Notes under the pieces: model-generated
The model's database searches: none
The model's input: only the letters and a program-made list of their open reading frames with translations
What the model was told of the DNA's origin: nothing
Shown: positions 62,979 through 64,000 of the stretch, piece by piece
How positions within the stretch are numbered: position 1 is the first letter of the stretch
How the letters are laid out: the number at the start of each line of letters is the position of its first letter
Program-made: the position numbers and the translations under genes
Assembly: GCF_018130465.1 (NCBI RefSeq)
Contig: NZ_JAFCKJ010000019.1
Location: 1 to 64,000 of the forward strand
Direction: 5' to 3'
Origin: Bradyrhizobium canariense
GTDB taxonomy: Bacteria; Pseudomonadota; Alphaproteobacteria; Rhizobiales; Xanthobacteraceae
DNA length: 64,000 nucleotides

Positions 62979-64000
62979 TCACCTCGTGTGGATGATCATC
63001 GGCATGCCGCCATGCGGCCGAAGGGAAATCCGGTGCATCGGTCGCACGCGATGCCCAGGTTTGAGCTCGAAGCGGAAGGCGCGCGCCAGATGGGCTAGCG
63101 CCACGACCGATTCCTGCTGTGCGAAGCCCATGCCGATGCAGACGCGCGGTCCGATGCCGAACGGAATGTAGGCGAAGCGGTCGATACGATTGCGGATGCC
63201 AGGCAGGAATCGGGTCGGATCGAATTCGTCCGGACGATCCCACAATGTACGGTGGCGATGCAACACGAAGGGGGCAATCGTCACCATTGTGCCGGGCTGA
63301 ATGAGCTTGCCCCCGATCTCGTCGGCAGCGATCGCCTTGCGGGTCAGGATCGACGCCGGCGGATAAAGCCGCAATGCTTCCTCCAGCACCGCCTTCGTCA
63401 CCGGCAGGCGGTCCGGGAGTGTTTCCAGCGGTCCGGCATCGACTTCCGATTCCGCTTCGGTCTCGACGCGATTGCGCCAGTAGGGCGATTGCGACAGCAG
63501 ATAGAGCGTCCACGTCAAGCCGTTCGCCGTGTTCTCGTGACCGGCGCCAATGAAGGACCCGGTATTGGCGCGTAGAACGGCCTCCGAGATGTCGTGGCCG
63601 GTGTCGGGGTCACGGGCCTCCAGCAGCAGCGTCAGCACATCGCGCGGCGGCGTCCGGCCGGCCGCGATCAGCTTGCGCCGAGCATCGATGGTTTCGTTGA
63701 CGGCCTTATCCAGTACGGCGAGCGCGGCACGGCCCTTGCGCTGCCCCCGGCGCGGCAGCAACGGTGGCAAGCCGGTCAGATCCCAGAGGCTCATGCGGGC
63801 GTAGATGTTCAAATAGTCGGTCAATGCCCGGTGGAATTCGCCGGCGTCGCAGCCGAGGCCCGATGAGAACAGCGTGTGATTGAGCATCTCGAACGCCAGC
63901 CGGGCCATCTCTTGCAGTAGGTCGATGTGCCGGTCTTCGCGCCGGCGAAGCAGCTCGACGCCCTGTTGCGCAGCCTCGGCCATGACCGGCGCGAAGGCGG
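62979..64000 (-). CDS. cytochrome P450 (second copy; 5' end outside window)
   Basis: The last 340 residues, open to the window end. ExxR 'LEEALRLYPPASIL', I-helix 'SFIGAGHENTANGLTWTL', 'FDPTRFLPGI' and heme loop 'FGIGPRVCIGMGFAQ'. The frame continues upstream of the first internal ATG (63983) into 'AFAPV', which matches 'GAFAPA' of the sister gene at the same place, so the true start is beyond the window. It lies 51 bases from the BVMO stop, convergent with it. Confidence 0.9.
   Translation of the reverse strand, partial: AFAPVMAEAAQQGVELLRRREDRHIDLLQEMARLAFEMLNHTLFSSGLGCDAGEFHRALTDYLNIYARMSLWDLTGLPPLLPRRGQRKGRAALAVLDKAVNETIDARRKLIAAGRTPPRDVLTLLLEARDPDTGHDISEAVLRANTGSFIGAGHENTANGLTWTLYLLSQSPYWRNRVETEAESEVDAGPLETLPDRLPVTKAVLEEALRLYPPASILTRKAIAADEIGGKLIQPGTMVTIAPFVLHRHRTLWDRPDEFDPTRFLPGIRNRIDRFAYIPFGIGPRVCIGMGFAQQESVVALAHLARAFRFELKPGHRVRPMHRISLRPHGGMPMIIHTR

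Overview
The window is high-GC alphaproteobacterial DNA that fits Bradyrhizobium or a close relative. The evidence is napEDABC behind a perfect FNR/FixK-type box, a Caulobacter-like fliF-fliG-fliH(flbE)-fliN-flbD operon with a SciP-type gene next to it, a complete aliphatic sulfonate (ssu) operon, and several short palindromic intergenic repeats of the kind scattered through Bradyrhizobium genomes. No database search was possible. Family names come from motifs and remembered family features.

Layout. 1-90 is the tail of an IS5-type transposase. 218-4391 (minus) is napEDABC, periplasmic nitrate reductase. 4666-11416 holds single genes: an LLM-class flavin monooxygenase, a small unknown protein, a HisKA_2-type histidine kinase with a CheY-like receiver, an exported PRC-barrel protein, a LuxR-type regulator and a cytochrome P450. 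11920-17335 (plus) is an ssu operon with two SsuA-like binding proteins, SsuD, SsuC, SsuB and an HpaC-type flavin reductase. An M20 peptidase, a PAP2/vanadium-haloperoxidase-like protein and a GYD-domain protein follow. 21143-29519 (minus) is flagellar: fliK-flgD, sciP, then fliF-G-H-N-flbD. mnmA, a PmtA-like methyltransferase and a small exported protein lead to a tRNA with a CAT anticodon at 32607-32683.

Right of the tRNA the character changes. About 2 kb (32.7-34.7 kb) is nearly gene-poor and holds degenerate repeat-like DNA. After it comes what looks like a biosynthetic island running to the window end. It starts with cysD-cysNC (PAPS supply) and a quinoprotein dehydrogenase with its own cytochrome c. 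A minus-strand run from about 49.8 to 39.9 kb encodes sulfotransferase, PhyH dioxygenase, ketoreductase, acyl-AMP ligase, ACP, GcvT-like folate protein, acyltransferase, a truncated KS/CLF-like protein, hotdog thioesterase, a second ACP and a full ketosynthase. Next are a second, divergent sulfotransferase, a NodIJ-like ABC exporter, a fused aminodeoxychorismate synthase (PabA-PabB), and on the plus strand an arylamine N-acetyltransferase-like protein, an SCP2-like protein, a PabC-like lyase and an amidase. Two related P450s flank a Baeyer-Villiger monooxygenase at the right end.

Interpretation (inference). The 34.6-64 kb region carries the parts for a specialised metabolite: p-aminobenzoate made from chorismate (PabAB + PabC), a discrete type II acyl/polyketide assembly line, an amide-forming NAT-like enzyme that could join them, sulfation from locally made PAPS, oxidative tailoring, and export. 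A sulfated, acylated aminobenzoate-type lipid is a testable guess at the product. I do not recognise the cluster as a described pathway.
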